Positions 25,112-34,172 of a DNA stretch of 64,000 bases are shown piece by piece. Positions within the stretch are counted from its first letter, which is position 1, and each line of letters starts with the position of its first letter. The DNA is taken from contig NZ_BAABEO010000002.1 of NCBI RefSeq assembly GCF_039540195.1, forward strand, positions 1 to 64,000, read 5' to 3'. A program made the translations under genes and the position numbers. The notes below the pieces were generated by a model. That model was not told where the DNA came from and searched no databases. It saw nothing but the letters and a program-made list of their open reading frames with translations. This DNA is from Zafaria ginkgonis. GTDB lineage: Bacteria > Actinomycetota > Actinomycetes > Actinomycetales > Micrococcaceae.

Positions 25112-26307
25112 GCGGTCTCTCCTGTCTGTGCGAACTGCCCGTCCAGGGCGAGCAGGGAGCGTTCGAAGTCGTCGCGGGCGGCGCTGGTGACGGCCTGTTT
25201 CCAGGGCGCCAGCGCGCCGGCGTAGGTGTCCGGGCCCAGCCGGAAGTGCTGGGCCTGGTCGAAGGTCTCGATGAACGGCATGTCCATCGCGTAGACGTCC
25301 GTTCCGTAGGGGCGCGGGCCCACCTTGGAGACGTGGCCCCAGAGTTCGTGGCCGACCACCTCCTCGGCGAGCAGCGCGGCCTCAATGAGCGCGCGCAGGT
25401 CGACGCCGGTGTCCACGCCCTCACTCTCGAGGAAGTGCACGAAGTCCTCGGTCGGGATCATGCGGGTGGCCCGTCCGTTGCCGCAGTAGGGGCAGCCGCC
25501 CAGGCCGCCGATGGCGGTGTCGACCACCAGCGTGTGGCGGGAGTCCAGTTCCGTGAAGGCCGCGTACGCGCTCAGCGGCGCCATGCCGCGGCCGTTGTGC
25601 AGGTGCAGCTGGAAGTTGGTGATCCGCGGCCAGGTCTCCAGGACCCGGCGGATCTGGGAGCGCATGGCGGCCGGGGTGTTCCAGCTCATCGGGTCGCCGA
25701 ACTGGATGCGGGTCACCGGGATGCCGGCGGCCTCCCACGCGTCGATCTGCAGCCGCAGGTACTCCATGCGGGTGTCCTCGGAGATCTCGCCGATCCAGTT
25801 GGAGCCCCAGCAGGCGTTGATCGCGACCTGCGCCTCGGTGGCGCCGTTGGCGACCGCGCGCTGGATGGTTTCCGGGACCGCGTCGACCTCGTCCTCGAGG
25901 CTGCGGGCGGTGTTGCGCTTGACGAAGACGTCGTCCAGGTGGATGCGGGTCTGCCCGACGGACGGGTCCGGCCCGGAGATCTTCGGGGCGAACGCGGCGC
26001 GGCGCTCGGCTCCCTTGGCGTTGAGCGCCAGGGCGGTGTAGCGGACGCCCTCGGCGGGGGTGAACCCGTCGATGACCTCCTCGACGTGCGCCATCTGCGG
26101 AACCCACTTGGGGCTCACGAAGGAGCCCACCACGATGTTCCGCAGGCCGGTCGCGGAGAGCGCATCCAGCAGGCGGATCTTGTTCTCCGTGCTGATGCCG
26201 GCGCTTTCGATCTGCATGCCTTCGCGCATGCCTTCCTCGACAATGATGACCGCCGGGTGGTTCCGGTCGGCGTGCAGCAGGTCGGCGTTGGGGCGGGGGT
26301 GGCTCAT
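25108..26307 (-). CDS. HMG-CoA-lyase-like protein (DRE-TIM family), copy 2
   Basis: A 399-residue paralogue of the protein at 22728. It shares EEGMREGMQIES (Glu in place of the usual Asp), NFQLHLHNGRGMAPLSAY, and GGLGGCPYCGNGR, which has an additional Cys three residues after the catalytic one. ATGA overlaps with the MmgE/PrpD gene before it and the CoA-transferase after it. The N-terminus carries about 18 extra residues relative to copy 1. Likely role: carbon-carbon bond cleavage of a CoA thioester made by the adjacent transferase. Confidence 0.8.
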   Translation of the reverse strand: MSHPRPNADLLHADRNHPAVIIVEEGMREGMQIESAGISTENKIRLLDALSATGLRNIVVGSFVSPKWVPQMAHVEEVIDGFTPAEGVRYTALALNAKGAERRAAFAPKISGPDPSVGQTRIHLDDVFVKRNTARSLEDEVDAVPETIQRAVANGATEAQVAINACWGSNWIGEISEDTRMEYLRLQIDAWEAAGIPVTRIQFGDPMSWNTPAAMRSQIRRVLETWPRITNFQLHLHNGRGMAPLSAYAAFTELDSRHTLVVDTAIGGLGGCPYCGNGRATRMIPTEDFVHFLESEGVDTGVDLRALIEAALLAEEVVGHELWGHVSKVGPRPYGTDVYAMDMPFIETFDQAQHFRLGPDTYAGALAPWKQAVTSAARDDFERSLLALDGQFAQTGETA

Positions 26308-27749
26308 GCCATGGCCTCCTTTTTCTGCGGCGCCCAGGCGCCGGGTGCAAGTGCGGCTCCCGCGGCGCTGGCCTGGCCGCCCCGCGGCAGCGCGCGCAGG
26401 GCCCGGTAGAGTTCCTCGGTGGCCTCGGGGGTCAGCCCGCCGACGGCGCAGCAGTCGGTGAACTTGGTGCGCAACTGGTCCTCGTCCAGCGGGTTGAGGG
26501 CGTCGCCGCGGGTGATGTCGACGCGGCGGGCCAGCGTGCCGCCGTCGTCGAAGGCGATCTCCACCACGGTGAAGCCGGCTCCGTACCCGGGGTCCCCGAG
26601 CGGGGGCTCGGCGCTTTCGCCCACGCTGACGCGCCCCATCAGGGAACGCACCTGCTCGTCGGCGAAGGCCTCCTCGGTGAAGTCGCTGAGCAGCACGTTG
26701 CCGCGGATGATTGCGGCGGCCAGCGCGTACTCGAGGCTGAACTTGGCCTGGGTGGCGTTGCGCGGCGGGTAGGCGCCCAGCGGACGCGTTCCGTTGGTGT
26801 GCAGCGTGGCCGTGATCGCGCGGATGGGGCGGGTGCCGATCTCCGCGCGCAGCTCCAGCACCGCGTCAATGCCGCGGTGGGTGCCGTAGCACGCGGGGTA
26901 GCGCTTCAGGCCCCAGTCCCGAACCCAGGCGTCCTGCCAGTACTCCAGGCGTTCGGCCAGGGTTTCGGCGGCGTCGCCGATGGGGGCCAGGTCCGGGTCC
27001 CCGAAGCGCTCCAGGAACCCGCCCGGCACCTCCAGTTCGGAGGTGTTGGCGGTGAAGCCCGCCTCGGCCAGTTCCAGGGCCATGACGGCGTCGCGGGCCG
27101 CGACGCCGGCGTGCAGCGGCTTGGTCATGGAGCCGAAGTTGGGCCGGCTGCCGGCGACCAGCGAGGACACCAGGCCCAGCGCGTGTTCGGCGGTCCCCGC
27201 AGGGGTCCCGCAGAGCCGGACCAGGGCCGCGACCGTGGCCAGCCGGCCCACCGTGGAGGTGGTGTGCCAGCCCCGGGCGTAGTGCACGTGCTGCGGCAGG
27301 AGGTCGGCCAGCGCGCGGAAGGTGGCGGCGCCGACGTCGTACGCCTGGACCAGGCGCCCGCCGTCGATCCCGCGCTGCTCGGCGACGGCCAGCAGGGCCG
27401 GGAAGAGCACCGTGGAGGGGTGCATCGGCATGGACGGCGAGATGTCGTCGTAGTCCAGCAGGTGCCCGGCGGTCCCGTTCAGCAGGGCGGCCATGGACGC
27501 CGAGGTAGTCTCCCCGGACGTCCAGACGGTGGCCTGGCCGCGCGCGTTTTCGCGCGCGGCCCAGGCCCGGAGGATCGCGTCCCCCTCGAAGGCGGCCGCC
27601 GCCACGGCCACCGCCACCGTGTCCGCCAGGGCGCGGGAGACCTCGTCGGCGTGCGGGGTCGCGGCGGTCCCGGTCCCGGCGGCGAAGGCGGCAAGCACGG
27701 CCGTTGCGCCGGCGGCCTCGCCGTACGTAGGTTCACCCACTCCTGTCAC
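26304..27749 (-). CDS. MmgE/PrpD family protein (2-methylcitrate dehydratase-like), copy 1
   Basis: A protein of 481 residues with the MmgE/PrpD landmarks: LLNGTAGHLLDYDDISPSMPMHPSTVLFPALLAVAEQ and RGWHTTSTVG, then the C-terminal domain (KRYPACYGTHRGIDAVLELR). Known members dehydrate 2-methylcitrate, decarboxylate aconitate or isomerise tartronate-type acids, so the general role is dehydration or rearrangement of a small polycarboxylate. GTG start 3 nt after the acyl-CoA dehydrogenase stop. A second, distant member lies at 29685. The last 25 residues are Ala/Gly-rich and unlike family ends. Confidence 0.83.
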   Translation of the reverse strand: MTGVGEPTYGEAAGATAVLAAFAAGTGTAATPHADEVSRALADTVAVAVAAAAFEGDAILRAWAARENARGQATVWTSGETTSASMAALLNGTAGHLLDYDDISPSMPMHPSTVLFPALLAVAEQRGIDGGRLVQAYDVGAATFRALADLLPQHVHYARGWHTTSTVGRLATVAALVRLCGTPAGTAEHALGLVSSLVAGSRPNFGSMTKPLHAGVAARDAVMALELAEAGFTANTSELEVPGGFLERFGDPDLAPIGDAAETLAERLEYWQDAWVRDWGLKRYPACYGTHRGIDAVLELRAEIGTRPIRAITATLHTNGTRPLGAYPPRNATQAKFSLEYALAAAIIRGNVLLSDFTEEAFADEQVRSLMGRVSVGESAEPPLGDPGYGAGFTVVEIAFDDGGTLARRVDITRGDALNPLDEDQLRTKFTDCCAVGGLTPEATEELYRALRALPRGGQASAAGAALAPGAWAPQKKEAMA

Positions 27750-27752
27750 CCC

Positions 27753-28937
27753 CTAGAAGGACTTCGGCAGGCCGAGGGTGCCGTGGGCAATGCCCGCGAG
27801 CACCATGTTGTTGGAGATCGGCGCCGTGGACGGCAGGCGCGCCTCGCGCCACTTGCGCTCGATCCCGTATTCCTCCGCGGCCGCGTAGCCGCCGAAGGTG
27901 TCGAACGCGGCCTGCGCGGCCTGCCACAGCGCCTGGGAGGCGAGCAGCTTGGCGGCGTTGACCTCGAAGCGCGGGTTCTCGCCGCTGAGGTACATGTCCG
28001 CTGCACGCCAGCGCATCAGCGAGGCGGCCTGCAGGTTGGCGTAGGCCTGGGCGATCGGGAACTGCACGCCCTGGTTCATGCCGATCGGACGGTCGAACAC
28101 CACACGCTCGTTGGCGTACTGCACCGCGCGGTCCAGCAGGTGGAAGCCGGCGCCGATGTACTCGGAGGTGACGATCACCCGCTCGGAGTTCATGCCGGTG
28201 AGGATGACCTTGAAGCCCTTGCCCTCGTCGCCGATGCGGTTCTCCACCGGCACGCGCAGGTTCACGATCGCCAGTTCGTTGGTCTCGTGGTTGACCATGG
28301 TCTTGATCGGGGTGGCGACGATGCTGCCGTCGGCGATGGCCTGCTTCAGGTCCACCAGCAGCACGGTGACGCCGTCGGACTTCTTCGCTACGTCTTCGTA
28401 CTTCTCGGTGCGGACCAACAGGAGCAGCAGGTCCGAGTGCTGGATGCGGGAGATGAAGATCTTGTTGCCGTTGACCACGTACTCGTCGCCCTCGCGCTTG
28501 GCGAAGGTGCGGATCCGGGTGGTGTCGGAGCCGGCGTCGGGCTCCGTGACGCCCATGGACTGCAGGCGCAGCTCGCCGGAGGCGATCTTCGGCAGGAAGC
28601 GGGCCTTCTGCTCGTCGGTGCCGTGGCGCAGCAGCGCGCCCATGGTGTACATGCCGGCGCGGGCGGCACCGGCGTGGCCGCCGTTGCGCTCGATCTGCTC
28701 CAGGACGATTGCGGCATCGCGGATGTCCGCGCCGCCTCCCCCGAACTCCTCGGGGATCAGCATGCTCATCCAGCCGGCCTCGTAGAGGGCATCAACGAAC
28801 TCTTCCGGGTAGACGCCGGCGGCGTCGCACTTGCCCCAGTAGTCGCTGTCGAACGGCTTGCACAGGTCGTCGATGGCGTCGCGGATGGCAAGCTGCTCTT
28901 CGGTCAGGCCGAACGGTGAGGATTCGATGGCCGCCAT
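27753..28937 (-). CDS. acyl-CoA dehydrogenase
   Basis: A flavoprotein of 394 residues, first gene of the operon. It has the N-terminal helical domain (LTEEQLAIRDAIDDLCKPF), FAD-binding MGVTEPDAGSDTTRIRTFAKR, and C-terminal helices with FDRPIGMNQGVQFPIAQAYANLQ and QAAFDTFGGYAAAEEYGIER. It would put a double bond into an acyl-CoA and pass electrons to ETF (an etfA gene lies at 63628). The start ATG at 28937 has AAAGGTGG upstream; an ATG 17 codons earlier lacks a site. The usual active-site Glu is not obvious at its expected place (EEYGIER is the nearest), so the subclass is uncertain. Confidence 0.85.
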   Translation of the reverse strand: MAAIESSPFGLTEEQLAIRDAIDDLCKPFDSDYWGKCDAAGVYPEEFVDALYEAGWMSMLIPEEFGGGGADIRDAAIVLEQIERNGGHAGAARAGMYTMGALLRHGTDEQKARFLPKIASGELRLQSMGVTEPDAGSDTTRIRTFAKREGDEYVVNGNKIFISRIQHSDLLLLLVRTEKYEDVAKKSDGVTVLLVDLKQAIADGSIVATPIKTMVNHETNELAIVNLRVPVENRIGDEGKGFKVILTGMNSERVIVTSEYIGAGFHLLDRAVQYANERVVFDRPIGMNQGVQFPIAQAYANLQAASLMRWRAADMYLSGENPRFEVNAAKLLASQALWQAAQAAFDTFGGYAAAEEYGIERKWREARLPSTAPISNNMVLAGIAHGTLGLPKSF

Positions 28938-29100
28938 GGGTCCACCTTTCAGGAGTGGGAACGTTGCTTTTCCCCTACTGAAGCCCACCCTCCACGGGTG
29001 TGAACACCGTCACTCTCACCCAGTGGAATTGGGTCCGAAAACGGGCGGAATTTTCCGCGTGGCGAGAGAATCCTGCCCCTCCCCTTGCCTCCCCCGCCTT
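28938..29100. promoter_or_regulatory. upstream region of the eight-gene operon
   Basis: The operon's promoter must lie here or within array R4. GGGTGTGAACACCG near 28997 contains a short inverted repeat (GTG/CAC). Two degenerate boxes, GGAATTGGG and GGAATTTTCC (29028-29055), resemble array units. No gene is visible. Confidence 0.35.
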
Positions 29101-29262
29101 CGCGAAAAGTGACGCGAAAGTGCGGGTGCAAACCCGAATCCTGACGTGTTTGTGCGGGTTCTTCGCGGAATTGTGCTCACTTGGGGGCAGTGTTTCCGGG
29201 ATTCTGCTCGCTTCGGGGCAGTGCGTTCGGAATTGTGTGCCTTGGGACGCCGGGTGCACGAC
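29101..29262 (+). repeat. repeat array R4, plus-strand arm
   Basis: Five units about 31 bp apart start with GAAAAGTGACGCG, GAATCCTGACGTG, GGAATTGTGCTCACTT, GGGATTCTGCTCGCTT and GGAATTGTGTGCC. The first two continue into TGCGGGT, the next two into GGGGCAGTG. It shows the full order of unit types in one place. Confidence 0.8.
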
Positions 29263-29421
29263 GCCGGCGGGCCGGGTTGGGTGCCTAGGCCCGCCGAGCT
29301 TGGGGATCCCGGCGTCCAGGCTCCGCCACAGCGCTGTCCCCCGATTGGACGGAATGGACCCGCCATAACGTCGAATCCAGGGACAGGGTTGTGGCGCCGC
29401 TTTCACGGCCGCAGAGACGGG

Positions 29422-29453
29422 AACGGGCGGAAGGGAAACCCCTTCCGCCCGTT
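29422..29453. terminator. perfect 14-bp hairpin with T-rich flank at the centre of R4
   Basis: AACGGGCGGAAGGG (29422-29435) pairs with CCCTTCCGCCCGTT (29440-29453) around AAAC, followed by TTC. It sits midway between the two converging R4 arms and after the MmgE/PrpD gene at 29685 in that gene's direction. Likely terminator. Confidence 0.7.
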
Positions 29454-29486
29454 TTCGCCGGCAGCCCCACCACCGGCGGCACCCCG

Positions 29487-29675
29487 CAGAAACTGCCCTG
29501 CGCACTATCTGCCCAACACTGCCTCGGAGCGATCACAATCCTGGAAACGCTGCCCCGGAGGTAGCAAAATCCCGTGGGGGCAGCAGCGCGCACACACACA
29601 ATTCCGCCCAACACCGGCACAAACGCGTCAGGATTCGGGTTTACACCCGCACTTACGCGTCACTTTTCGCAAGAG
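29487..29675 (-). repeat. repeat array R4, minus-strand arm
   Basis: On the minus strand, five to six units begin with GAAAAGTGACGCG, GAATCCTGACGCG, GGAATTGTGTGTG, GGGATTTTGCTACC and GGATTGTGATCGC, ending with AGATAGTGCGC. The unit order mirrors the plus-strand arm, so the arms form an inverted repeat around the hairpin at 29422. Confidence 0.8.
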
Positions 29676-29684
29676 AGGGACCGG

Positions 29685-31151
29685 CTACCAGTCGATGCCG
29701 GCGAGCAGCTGGTTCGCGTCGGCCGCCTCCGCGAGCCCGTCCAGGCGCGCGGACAGCGCCCGGGCCCGCTCGGCGCCCAGGATGCAGACGTTCAGGTCGA
29801 ACTTCAGCCGCACCTGCTCCGGGGTCAGCGGCCGCTCGGCGGTGCCCAGGTTCGCCAGCACCTTCTCCTCCACCAGCGTCCCGTCGGCCAGCGTCACGCG
29901 GGCGATCGTCGGGAAGTGGCGCGGGTAGATCGCCTCGCATTCGTCGTCCGGCACGTAGTGCACCGTCGAGGCCAGCCGGCGGATGGAGGGGTTGTCCAGC
30001 GTCTCCTGGGTGAAGTCGTCCAGGTACACCCCCAGCCCGGTCCCGCCGTGGAAGCCGATCGCGAAGGTGAACGGGCCGGAGAACTGCGCGTGGTACGGGG
30101 ACTGCGGGCTGATCTTGGCCTCGCGCGGCTGCGCGATGGTGCGCGTGACGGCCATCGGCACGGACAGCTCCACCCGCTCGATGTCCGCCGCGGCGATCCC
30201 GCGCGCGGCCAGCCGGCGCGCGGCGTCGATGCCGGTGTGCGTGAACACGTTGGTCGGGTACGGCTTCATGAAGCAGTTGTCCAGCTCCCAGCGCTCGCCG
30301 AGGTCCCCCACCAGCGCCTCCAGCGCCTCCGCGGCCAGCGGATGCATCCCGGTGTAGGCGTTGAAGAACCCGAACCTGCCCTCCAGCACCGAATCCGGGG
30401 CGGTGATCCCGCGGGCGGCCATCTGCGCCGCGACGACGCCGGAGTGCGCGGCCCAGCCGCAGTGCACGCGCTTGACGGTGCCGCCGACGCGGTTGGCCTC
30501 GAGCAGCCCGGCGCCCATGGAGCAGGCGATGCCCATCGCGTGCCGGATCCCGTCCGCGTCCAGCCCGTAGGCGGCGGCCGCGGCGGCGGCGGAGCCGATC
30601 GCCCCGCAGATCGAGGTGGCGTGGAAGCCGCGCTCGAAGAAGACGTTGTTGTTCAGGTCCTCGTCGTGCGCGGCCATGCCCAGGCGGATGGCGATCTCGT
30701 TGCCGGCGGCGACGGCGGCCAGGAACACCTCGCCGGAGGCCCCGGCCTCCTCGGCGGCGGCCAGCGCGGCCGGGACCACGGAGGCGCTCGGGTGCAGGAT
30801 CGAGGGCACGTGGGTGTCGTCGAAGTCCAGCGCGTGCGCTGCGGTGCCGTTGACCAGCGCGGCGGCCGGGGCCGGCACGCGGTCCGGGTAGCCGAACACG
30901 GACGCCTGCGCGTGGCCGCCCCACCCGCGGACCAGGTCCAGCGCGGCCCGCACGGGCTCGGTGTCGCGGGCGGCCAGCGAGATGCCGAGCGTGTCGGTGA
31001 CGCGGGCCAGAGCATCCGCGCGGATCCGGGCGGGCAGGTGGGCCACCGTGGCGGCGGTGAACCCGGCCAGCCGGGCGCTCAGCGTGGGTCCGGGCACGGC
31101 GGCTCCCGCCGTCGTGCCGGTGCTGGCGTTGCCTTCTGCGGTGGCGGTCAT
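29685..31151 (-). CDS. MmgE/PrpD family protein, copy 2
   Basis: A protein of 488 residues, only distantly similar to the one at 26304. Family landmarks: LVNGTAAHALDFDDTHVPSILHPSASVVPAALAAAEE, RGFHATSICGAIGSAAAAA, and KPYPTNVFTHTGIDAARRL. The HALDFDD and HPS motifs are the substrate-site signature of the dehydratase group. It is the last gene of an operon with a CoA-transferase, a citrate-lyase-like protein and a cyclase, overlapping the cyclase stop as ATGA. It probably dehydrates or isomerises a polycarboxylic acid; the substrate is not known. Confidence 0.84.
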   Translation of the reverse strand: MTATAEGNASTGTTAGAAVPGPTLSARLAGFTAATVAHLPARIRADALARVTDTLGISLAARDTEPVRAALDLVRGWGGHAQASVFGYPDRVPAPAAALVNGTAAHALDFDDTHVPSILHPSASVVPAALAAAEEAGASGEVFLAAVAAGNEIAIRLGMAAHDEDLNNNVFFERGFHATSICGAIGSAAAAAAAYGLDADGIRHAMGIACSMGAGLLEANRVGGTVKRVHCGWAAHSGVVAAQMAARGITAPDSVLEGRFGFFNAYTGMHPLAAEALEALVGDLGERWELDNCFMKPYPTNVFTHTGIDAARRLAARGIAAADIERVELSVPMAVTRTIAQPREAKISPQSPYHAQFSGPFTFAIGFHGGTGLGVYLDDFTQETLDNPSIRRLASTVHYVPDDECEAIYPRHFPTIARVTLADGTLVEEKVLANLGTAERPLTPEQVRLKFDLNVCILGAERARALSARLDGLAEAADANQLLAGIDW

Positions 31152-32020
31152 GCGGTCTCCTCAGCGGGAAGGGCGGGAAGGTCGGGAAGCAACGCCAGCG
31201 GCCGCACCGGGGAGCCGGTGGCCCCCGTCAGCGGCAGCGGCGCGATCAGGAAGTCGAAGCGGCCCGCGCCGAGGCCGGCGAGGGTCTCCAGGTTGAGCAT
31301 TTCGATGATGGGTACGCCGCGTTCGACGAGCATCAACTTGTGCACGGGCAGGCGGGCGTGGCCCTCCCCGGCGGGGATGTGCTCGAACGCGGTGGTGTCC
31401 GAGCCCACGAAGCGGGGCTCGAAGGCCGCCAGCCAGGCGCCGCCGGCGGCATCGGGTCCGGGCACGCCGGGGTCGTGGCTGATGAAGGCGTGCGGGTCGT
31501 TCCACAGCTGCGCCCAGCCGGTGCGCACCAGCAACGCGGCCCCTTGCGGGATGGCGTCCGCGCCGCCGGGCAGCAGCGCGGCGGCGGCGGCGAGCTCGGC
31601 CGGGCCCACGGGGAACCCGGGCTCCAGCCGCTCCAGGCCGAGCGCGCGCGGTATGTCCAGCAGCACCCCGGGCAGCAGCGCCGGGTCGATGCTCTCCACC
31701 CCGTGCGCGGTGAACCGGCCGGTGCCCTGGGCATCGGCGGCCGGGATGCCGCCGTGCAGGAGCCCGTCGTGGCTGATGTGGCTGAGGGCATCGACGTGGG
31801 TGCCGGTGTGGGTGCCCAGCACCAGCAGGTCGTTGGCCCCGGAGGTGCCGTCGACGCGGACCGCATCGCCGTGGCGGCGCAGCAGCGCGTGCTTGTAACC
31901 GGGGTGGCTGGGCGAGGACGGGATGTTCGGGTGCAGCGGCTGGGCGAGGTCGACCATGCGCACCGAGCCGGCGGCGGTGCGCCCGGCGTAGACGCGAGCG
32001 GCCTGGGTCTCCGCGGTCAT
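31148..32020 (-). CDS. metal-dependent cyclase/kynurenine-formamidase-like hydrolase
   Basis: A protein of 290 residues with the family metal motif HTGTHVDALSH (His71, His75, Asp77, His81). Relatives hydrolyse formamides, lactones or cyclic amides with zinc or manganese; the family is broad, so opening of a lactone or anhydride-like intermediate is the most that can be said. ATGA overlaps at both ends bind it to the CitE-like and MmgE/PrpD genes in one operon. Confidence 0.8.
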   Translation of the reverse strand: MTAETQAARVYAGRTAAGSVRMVDLAQPLHPNIPSSPSHPGYKHALLRRHGDAVRVDGTSGANDLLVLGTHTGTHVDALSHISHDGLLHGGIPAADAQGTGRFTAHGVESIDPALLPGVLLDIPRALGLERLEPGFPVGPAELAAAAALLPGGADAIPQGAALLVRTGWAQLWNDPHAFISHDPGVPGPDAAGGAWLAAFEPRFVGSDTTAFEHIPAGEGHARLPVHKLMLVERGVPIIEMLNLETLAGLGAGRFDFLIAPLPLTGATGSPVRPLALLPDLPALPAEETA

Positions 32021-32934
32021 CGTGCGCTTCCTTCCGGGGATGCCGCCTGCAGCAGGCGGTCGGCGCGGGCGGCGATCGCGGCGGCCTGGCGCACGATCGC
32101 GGGGTCGATGAAGGATCCGTCGCCCAGGGTCGCGGCGGCGTTGGAGCCCAGGTCCATGGCCCCGGCGGCGGCGAGCACCTCGCGGGCCCAGGCGGTTTCC
32201 TCGGCCGTCGGGGCGAACGCGGCGCGCACCGCGGCGACCTGCGCCGGGTGGATGCAGCTGCGTCCGAAGAAGCCCAGCGCCCGCAGCGCGGCGGAGGAGG
32301 CGGCCAGGCCGGCGTCGTCCCTGACGTTGGTGAAGGCGCTGCCGACCGGGGACGGCAGCCCGAGCGCGCGGGAGGCGAGCACCACGGTCTGGCGGGCCAG
32401 CTGCAGGCCGGGTTCGCCGGCGGGCCCGCGCGGCACGCCGAGGTCGGCGCCCAGGTCCGCCTCGCCGAGCATCATCGAGTGCACGCCGGGCACGGCGCCG
32501 ATCTCGCTGGCGGCGGCGACGGCGCGGGCCGATTCGAGCTGGCAGATCAGCCGCTGACCGATCCCCCAGTCGGCGGTGGCCTCGGCGGCGCGGGCCGCGT
32601 CCGCGGCCGTGTCCACCTTGGCCACTCGGATGGCGCTGACGACGCCGGCGCGCACCAGGGGCGCGAGCGCGGCGACGTCGGCCTCGAAGTCGGGCGTCGA
32701 GGGCGGGTTCACGCGCACCACCACCGGGGCGGCGAGCCCTTCCCCGAGGTGCCCGGCCAGCGCGGCGCGGGCGGCGGGACGCTCGGCCGGGTGGACGGCG
32801 TCCTCGAGGTCCACCACCACGCCGTCGGCGGCCGCGGCCGCCTTGGCGAAGCGTTCGGGGCGCACGGCCGGGACGTACAGCCAGGCGGCGGCGTGCTCCC
32901 AGGCCAGGGTTTCCGGAGCCAGCGGCGCCGGCAT
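32017..32934 (-). CDS. citrate-lyase-beta-like (CitE) aldolase
   Basis: A TIM-barrel protein of 305 residues. The N-terminal motif LYVPAVRPERFAKA with VVVDLEDAVHP, the Glu of CQLESARAV and the Asp-rich GEADLGADLG match CitE/malyl-CoA-lyase family enzymes, which split 3-hydroxyacyl-CoAs such as malyl-, citramalyl- or citryl-CoA using Mg. It starts at ATG 32934 within the CoA-transferase stop (TGATG). With that transferase it forms an activate-then-cleave pair, like the CaiB and lyase pairs in the neighbouring operon but with an unrelated lyase family. Confidence 0.83.
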   Translation of the reverse strand: MPAPLAPETLAWEHAAAWLYVPAVRPERFAKAAAAADGVVVDLEDAVHPAERPAARAALAGHLGEGLAAPVVVRVNPPSTPDFEADVAALAPLVRAGVVSAIRVAKVDTAADAARAAEATADWGIGQRLICQLESARAVAAASEIGAVPGVHSMMLGEADLGADLGVPRGPAGEPGLQLARQTVVLASRALGLPSPVGSAFTNVRDDAGLAASSAALRALGFFGRSCIHPAQVAAVRAAFAPTAEETAWAREVLAAAGAMDLGSNAAATLGDGSFIDPAIVRQAAAIAARADRLLQAASPEGSAR

Positions 32935-34172
32935 CAGACCGCGCCCTTGGCGCGCAGCCCGGCGACCTGCTCCGGGGTGTAGCCGAGCTCGGCGAGGACC
33001 TCGTCGGTGTCCTGCCCGTGGCCGCGGCCGGTGTGGCGGATGGTGCCGGGGGTCTCGGAGAGGCGGAAGAGCACGTTCTGCATCTTCACCGGGCCCAGGT
33101 CCGGGTCCTCGACGGTGGCGATGGTGCCGATGTGGTTCAGTTGCTCGTCCTCGATGACTTGGGACATGTCGTAGACCGGGGCGATGGCGGCCTCGGCCTG
33201 CTCGAACGCGGCGATGACCTCCTCCAGCGGGCGGGCGGCGATCCATTCGGCGACGGCGCCGTCGATGGTGTCCGCGTGCTGGGCCCGGCCCAGGCCGGAG
33301 GCGAACCACTCCTCCTCGATCAGTTCCGGGCGCCCCACCAGGCGCATGACGCGCTCGGCGATGGAGTTCGCGGAGGAGGAGATCGCGACCCAGCGACCCT
33401 CCTTGGTCTGGTAGGTGTTGCGCGGGGCGTTGTTCTCCGAGCGGTTCCCGGCGCGGTGGGTGATGTAGCCGAGCTGGTCGTAGGCGGTCAGCTGCGGGCC
33501 GAGCATCGCCAGGATGGGCTCGATGATGGCCAGGTCCACCACCTGGCCCTGGCCGGTGCGGTCGCGGTGGTGCAGCGCGGTGAGCGTGGCGATGGTGGCG
33601 GCCAGGCCGGCGATGTTGTCCGCCAGGGCCAGCGGCGGCAGCGTGGGCGGCCCGTCCGGCTGGCCGGTGGAGAAGGCGAAGCCGCTCATGGCCTCGGCGA
33701 GGGTGCCGAAGGCGGGGCGTCGGGAGATCGGGCCGGTCTGGCCGAAGCCGGTGACGCGGACCAGGATCAGGCCCTGGTTGTGCTCGGAGAGGGCCGCGTA
33801 GTCCAGGCCCCACTTCTCCAGCGTGCCCGGGCGGAAGTTCTCGATGACGATGTCCGCGTCCCGGGCCAGTCGCAGGAAGACCTCCTTGCCTTCGGGGGCG
33901 GAGAGGTTCAGCGTGGCGGTGCGCTTGTTGCGGGCCAGCAGCGTCCACCACAGGCCCTTCCCGCCCTTGGACTTGCCGTGCGTGCGGGCGCCGTCCGGGC
34001 GGGTGGGGTGTTCGATCTTCAGCACGTCGGCGCCGAAGTCGGCCATGATCGTGGCCGCGGAGGGGCCGGCGAAGAGGGTGGCGATGTCGAGGACCTTGAG
34101 GTCCTTCAGCGGCCCCTGGCGCTCGGCGTCGATGCCGGTCGCGGGGGACGGGCTTGCGGCCGTCTGGGTCAT
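32934..34172 (-). CDS. CaiB/BaiF family CoA-transferase, copy 3
   Basis: A CoA-transferase of 412 residues, more distant from the tandem copies: LKVLDIATLFAGPSAATIMADFGADVLKIEHP, LLARNKRTATLNLSAPEGKE, and GQVVDLAIIEP, with Asp in the nucleophile position. First gene of its operon (CoA-transferase, CitE-like, cyclase, MmgE/PrpD). It is divergent from the 3-hydroxybenzoate hydroxylase gene, so both share the control region that carries the paired IclR-type sites. Confidence 0.86.
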   Translation of the reverse strand: MTQTAASPSPATGIDAERQGPLKDLKVLDIATLFAGPSAATIMADFGADVLKIEHPTRPDGARTHGKSKGGKGLWWTLLARNKRTATLNLSAPEGKEVFLRLARDADIVIENFRPGTLEKWGLDYAALSEHNQGLILVRVTGFGQTGPISRRPAFGTLAEAMSGFAFSTGQPDGPPTLPPLALADNIAGLAATIATLTALHHRDRTGQGQVVDLAIIEPILAMLGPQLTAYDQLGYITHRAGNRSENNAPRNTYQTKEGRWVAISSSANSIAERVMRLVGRPELIEEEWFASGLGRAQHADTIDGAVAEWIAARPLEEVIAAFEQAEAAIAPVYDMSQVIEDEQLNHIGTIATVEDPDLGPVKMQNVLFRLSETPGTIRHTGRGHGQDTDEVLAELGYTPEQVAGLRAKGAV

